DNA of 41,615 bases, taken from positions 1-41,615 of the IMG/VR virus record IMGVR_UViG_3300043426_000449. One strand, written 5' to 3'. How positions within the stretch are numbered: position 1 is the stretch's first letter; every line of letters starts with the position of its first letter. Below the pieces are notes generated by a model that was not told where the DNA came from, made no database searches, and saw nothing but the letters and a program-made list of their open reading frames with translations. The position numbers were made by a program, and so were the translations under genes. This document shows positions 38,895 to 41,615 of this stretch, in pieces. This DNA is from a virus.

Positions 38895-39878
38895 TTATTG
38901 AGTCGAGCCTTGAACCGCCTGCAAGCACATCAAATCATTAAAATCCGATAGTTCAATAGGGGCATTAGCAGGAAAGGCAGGAATAAAAATAGACACATTA
39001 AAGGGCAGAGCAGAGCGTACTGCCTTAGCAGCGGTCACTCCTGGATTGCCTTGTGTTTTACGATCATTATCAGCAATCAATGTAATAGATAAATAAGGAT
39101 AAGACTGCACCAACGCTTGAGCCACAGGCAGCAAATTACCACAATCAAACGCCGACACAGTGAGCTTGCCACGTTCAGCAAACACACTAGCCGCCGTAGC
39201 CACACCCTCGCATAAGTCAACCTCAATAGCCCCAGATAGCTTGCCCCCAAACGCGAAAAAGCACCCTTTCTTTTGAGTACCTTGCAAGAAACGCTTTAAA
39301 CCATTGTGATCAATCAACTGTACAGATCGCAATTGACCCTTACCCTGTTGCAAGCTAAACATCGGCACTAAAAGCACAGACTGAGTACTATCAATTAAAG
39401 CTCGCATCTTATATTTAGCTAAAATACCCTCCAGCACTGCACCTTCAATCACCTTTACTGCTGGCAAAAGTACCTGCTTACGCACCGCATAAGGATGATC
39501 ATCCACACCCTCAAAGCTTGCGGCTTGCAGCAGCTCATGGGCTACCTTTTGCGCTCGTATTGCCAGTGAGAGCAACCGCTCCTCCTCCTGCCGTCTACGC
39601 TCAGCTTGCTCCTTTAATAACGCCTGACGCTCATCAGGTGAGAGTTTTACCAAGCCCGTGCCATAAGACCACTTCTCGCTAACACTACCCCGCCAAGACC
39701 CGAAAGCCCCCGCAGGATAATCCCCCTCGTGCAATACATACCAACCCGATGAGTCAGTACGTTTTTCACCAAACCTATGTATACGACCATCCGCTACCAA
39801 CGCTCGAGGCGCAAAGCCTAAACGATCAGCAATAGCTGCCTTAAATGCCGCTTCAACCTCATGCCTCACGATAAGCAT
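38895..39878 (-). CDS. TOPRIM-domain DNA primase
   Basis: A 327-residue protein with the TOPRIM signature: the catalytic Glu in VDLCEGVATAASVF (near 39190-39225) and the metal-binding LIADNDRK (near 39055-39085). The N-terminal half starts with HEVEAAFKAAIADRLGF and ADGRIHRFGEK, resembling the substrate-reading part of phage and plasmid primases; a long charged helix (LLKEQAERRRQEEERLLSLA) joins the halves. No zinc ribbon is seen. The start is uncertain: ATG at 39917, ATG at 39878 or GTG at 39869 are all in frame, the last with the best ribosome spacing to GGGGG. It overlaps the AlpA-like gene and makes primers for the helicase encoded next. Confidence 0.78.
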   Translation of the reverse strand: MLIVRHEVEAAFKAAIADRLGFAPRALVADGRIHRFGEKRTDSSGWYVLHEGDYPAGAFGSWRGSVSEKWSYGTGLVKLSPDERQALLKEQAERRRQEEERLLSLAIRAQKVAHELLQAASFEGVDDHPYAVRKQVLLPAVKVIEGAVLEGILAKYKMRALIDSTQSVLLVPMFSLQQGKGQLRSVQLIDHNGLKRFLQGTQKKGCFFAFGGKLSGAIEVDLCEGVATAASVFAERGKLTVSAFDCGNLLPVAQALVQSYPYLSITLIADNDRKTQGNPGVTAAKAVRSALPFNVSIFIPAFPANAPIELSDFNDLMCLQAVQGSTQ

Positions 39879-40113
39879 CCCCCGCTGATTCAATAGCAGT
39901 GTTTGCCAAAAACGCATCTAAATCTTCGGGCAAGTAATAGATACGGGAGCCAACCTTGTGATACCTGGGTTGTTTAGTACCAATAGGTAATTCCGAATAT
40001 CGCCATCTATTCAACGTGGCTTTACCAATACCCATGTAAGCAGCAGCCTGTTCGATAGATAAACGTCGTTCAGTAAAGCTAGAGACCGCTTTTAAAGCCC
40101 TGTTAGTGATCAT
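39859..40113 (-). CDS. AlpA / excisionase-like helix-turn-helix protein
   Basis: An 84-residue DNA-binding protein of the MerR/AlpA kind: LSIEQAAAYMGIGKATLNRW (about 18-37) is the helix-turn-helix, and RYHKVGSRIYYLPEDLDAFL is the wing and closing helix. AAGGAG lies nine bases before the ATG at 40113. Proteins of this type regulate integrase genes or act as directionality factors; here it heads the primase-helicase operon, next to the integrase region. It may link excision with replication. Confidence 0.82.
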   Translation of the reverse strand: MITNRALKAVSSFTERRLSIEQAAAYMGIGKATLNRWRYSELPIGTKQPRYHKVGSRIYYLPEDLDAFLANTAIESAGDAYREA

Positions 40114-40146
40114 AATGTGCTACTCCTTAACAACCTATCAACGCTA

Positions 40147-40164
40147 ATGATCAAAATTGATTAT
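40147..40164. promoter_or_regulatory. Near-palindrome upstream of the AlpA-like gene
   Basis: ATGATCAAAATTGATTAT has arms ATRATCAA and TTGATYAT with one G-T type mismatch, 34 bases before the ATG at 40113. The surrounding 40 bases are very AT-rich. A binding site for the AlpA-like protein or another repressor is plausible. Confidence 0.45.
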
Positions 40165-40198
40165 TAACGGTTCATATTGATATTAGATTATTAAATAG

Positions 40199-40215
40199 CG
40201 GGAGTTGACCCCCGC
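40199..40215 (-). terminator. Weak hairpin after the 135-aa gene
   Basis: GCGGG (40199-40203) pairs with CCCGC (40211-40215) across seven bases, 16 bases past the stop at 40231. On the minus strand it is followed by TATTTAATAAT, only a broken T run, so termination would be partial and could feed the AlpA operon. Confidence 0.45.
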
Positions 40216-40230
40216 AATAATCACATTTGA

Positions 40231-40638
40231 TTAAATATAAACAGAGTGATTATTGGGAATAGACTTAATAAATTTAATACCCTCAAGATGAAGCAAAGAA
40301 AAAGCCAAAGGTCTAGCAGTTTCAAAGTAACGCTTTTTTAAATTCACCGAATCATAAGGCCAAAGCACATTAGCAATAAGCTCCCCACTCAATTTTAAAG
40401 AGTGCTGTTCTGACCAAATTAATAAATCAAGAATATCAATAGACTTAAAAAATCTGATTTTTTTCAATGAGGTAGAAAACTTATAAAGAGACAGGGGTTG
40501 AGCAGGCAACAACAGGCTTAAACTAGGAGATAACGATATACAACTAGAGCAATTTTCTAAAAAGCACCCAAAATCAAACAAACTAATAGAATATAAATGA
40601 CGTTTAGCAGGATACCAATCAGGCAGATAGATTTTCAC
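40231..40638 (-). CDS. Unknown 135-aa protein next to the integrase
   Basis: Not recognised. Rich in Leu, Ser, Lys and aromatic residues (SLSLLLPAQPLSLYKFSTSL; IRFFKSIDILDLLIWSEQ) with two close cysteines (FLENCSSCISL). It is noticeably more AT-rich than its neighbours, which suggests a separate origin (moron-like). The start is GTG at 40638 with AAAGGTC upstream. It lies between the integrase and the AlpA operon on the same strand, 98 bases after the integrase stop. Confidence 0.5.
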   Translation of the reverse strand: MKIYLPDWYPAKRHLYSISLFDFGCFLENCSSCISLSPSLSLLLPAQPLSLYKFSTSLKKIRFFKSIDILDLLIWSEQHSLKLSGELIANVLWPYDSVNLKKRYFETARPLAFSLLHLEGIKFIKSIPNNHSVYI

Positions 40639-40736
40639 AATGCGACCTTTTATATCGTTATGACATTAAAAATAATAATAGTGTCGACTTTACAGACCGC
40701 AAAAAGGTAATTAATTCACTTAATCGCTGTGAAATG

Positions 40737-41615
40737 CTAACTAGGTGATTTAATCTTGCTCAATTTGAGCATAGTTTCAATTGTATCCTCCATAGCCTCC
40801 CGCACCGTCTCAATATCTAACCGCGCATAAACAGCCGTGGAAGCAGGGGAGGAATGATGCAATGTTTTACCAATCGTAACCAAACTATACCCCTTCTTAG
40901 CTTGCCAACTCCCCATCGAGCGCCGCAAATCATGCAACCGTAAATCCTCCAATTGGGCACGCTTTAACAACCTATCCCACCCCCGTTTAGGCTCAGTCAA
41001 ATGCCCCTGTTTAGCCCCCAAACGTGCCGGAAATACCCACTCACCCTCTACATTTTGTCGCCGTACCTGTAATAACTCATAAGCAGTCGATACCAAAGGC
41101 ACAATCTGAGACTTACCGCTTTTAGCGTTTTCCGGCTTAATAGACCACGTTTTATCCAGCCAATTAATCTCATCCCAACGCATCTTGAGTACTGCGGTGC
41201 GTCTCACCCCTGTAAACAACAACATCAAAAAGTAATCACGAATAGTCGTATTAGATTCATCATTCAATGCCCTAAAAAAGCGCACCAACTCATCCGACTG
41301 TAAAAAACGTTCCCGCGCCACTTCCTCAAATTTTTCCGTAGCACTACAAGGATTAGAGCCTAACAACAAATCCCAATCTCTAGCTTTCTCAAACATCGAT
41401 TTCAGCAATGCCAACACCCGATTAGCTTGATAATGCCCATGCTTATCCCCCAATGTCTGGTGTAATTCCGTTACTTCCAGCTTAGTAATACCGTCAATAG
41501 GACGCTTAGCCCAATGCTGCAAATACACTCGATATTGGCGCTCATCCTCAGCCCACGTCTTTTTACGTGGCTTAGCGTGTAGCTCCAAGTACTTAGCAAA
41601 TAACTCACCAAAACT
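40737..41615 (-). CDS. int: Tyrosine integrase, 5' end cut by the window
   Basis: Site-specific recombinase that inserts and excises the prophage. The frame is open to the last base of the window, reading SFGELFAKYLELHAKPRKK at the cut end, which is the start of the core-binding (SAM-like) domain; the arm-binding N-terminus lies outside. Catalytic residues are all present: Arg in FTGVRRTAVLKM, Lys in KSGKSQIVPL, HDLRR (His-x-x-Arg), His in LHHSS and the nucleophile Tyr in VYARL. The pattern fits P4-type integrases, which commonly use tRNA 3' ends. It reads leftward, so its 5' end faces the unseen right attachment site. Confidence 0.93.
   Translation of the reverse strand, partial: SFGELFAKYLELHAKPRKKTWAEDERQYRVYLQHWAKRPIDGITKLEVTELHQTLGDKHGHYQANRVLALLKSMFEKARDWDLLLGSNPCSATEKFEEVARERFLQSDELVRFFRALNDESNTTIRDYFLMLLFTGVRRTAVLKMRWDEINWLDKTWSIKPENAKSGKSQIVPLVSTAYELLQVRRQNVEGEWVFPARLGAKQGHLTEPKRGWDRLLKRAQLEDLRLHDLRRSMGSWQAKKGYSLVTIGKTLHHSSPASTAVYARLDIETVREAMEDTIETMLKLSKIKSPS

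Larger units (their letters stand above)
926..41615. mobile_element. Podovirus-like prophage, right end outside the window
   Basis: Everything right of the tRNA terminator is phage-type: terminase pair, portal, scaffold, capsid, P22-like gp4/gp10 proteins, endolysin, replication genes and, at the far right, a tyrosine integrase whose N-terminus lies beyond base 41615. The absence of tape measure, tube, sheath and baseplate genes argues for a short-tailed virion. The left limit is set only by the tRNA and its terminator; the exact attL core cannot be fixed because attR is not present. All structural genes have intact frames with tight, often overlapping starts and stops, so the element looks functional rather than decayed. 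No CI-type repressor is evident. The element is at least 40.7 kb. Confidence 0.93.

Noticed and set aside
40114-40230. attR copy of the tRNA 3' end before the integrase
   Set aside because: No stretch here or elsewhere in the window matches the tRNA 3' half.

Overview
The window is almost entirely one prophage beside a short stretch of bacterial chromosome. The host part (about 1-925) carries trmJ and an intact tRNA-Thr(UGU) gene with its own sigma70-type promoter and terminator. The trmJ type and the overall codon use fit a gammaproteobacterium; I cannot name the genus. The prophage starts just after the tRNA terminator. It runs past the right edge, where a tyrosine integrase is cut by the window end, so attR is not visible.

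The left and middle part (1552-29540) is one leftward late operon of about 28 kb. In transcription order it holds: two unknown proteins, a GH108 endolysin, an XhlA-like membrane protein, small and large terminase, portal, scaffold, major capsid protein, a small unknown, two coiled-coil fibre genes, a fibre-tip-like gene, a DUF4376-like gene, a permuted papain-like peptidase, P22 gp4-like and gp10-like connector/tail proteins, a GNAT enzyme, three internal-virion-type proteins (one of them a 2831-aa polyvalent protein), and a beta-helix-like protein. There is no tape measure, tube, sheath or baseplate gene, which points to a short-tailed (podovirus-like) phage.

The right part (29643-41615) is regulatory and early. 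It has a small HTH gene, a leftward operon with a RepO-like initiator followed by small genes and three membrane proteins, a putative control region at 33951-34212, a membrane protein and a secreted His-rich protein. A rightward trio follows (gp49-family protein, tiny exported protein, DEDDy exonuclease), then a leftward AlpA-like / TOPRIM primase / SF3-like helicase operon, an unknown gene and the integrase. No CI-like repressor is recognisable.

The most unusual part is a FinO/ProQ-type RNA chaperone gene (1111-1551) at the left end. Its upstream region carries an element (997-1038) that recurs twice, in the opposite orientation, 35.6 kb away at 36603-36719, just downstream of the exonuclease gene. 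Rightward transcripts of the two loci could therefore form near-complete 30-nt duplexes, next to a gene for a protein whose family promotes sense-antisense pairing. The 28-kb late operon also converges on this gene with no spacer. Other signals are a polypurine G-rich tract in the same non-coding region as the repeats, a shared GTAC-based operator-like site before two late genes, several in-frame tandem duplications in virion genes, and a strong excess of the palindrome AGTACT over the whole window.
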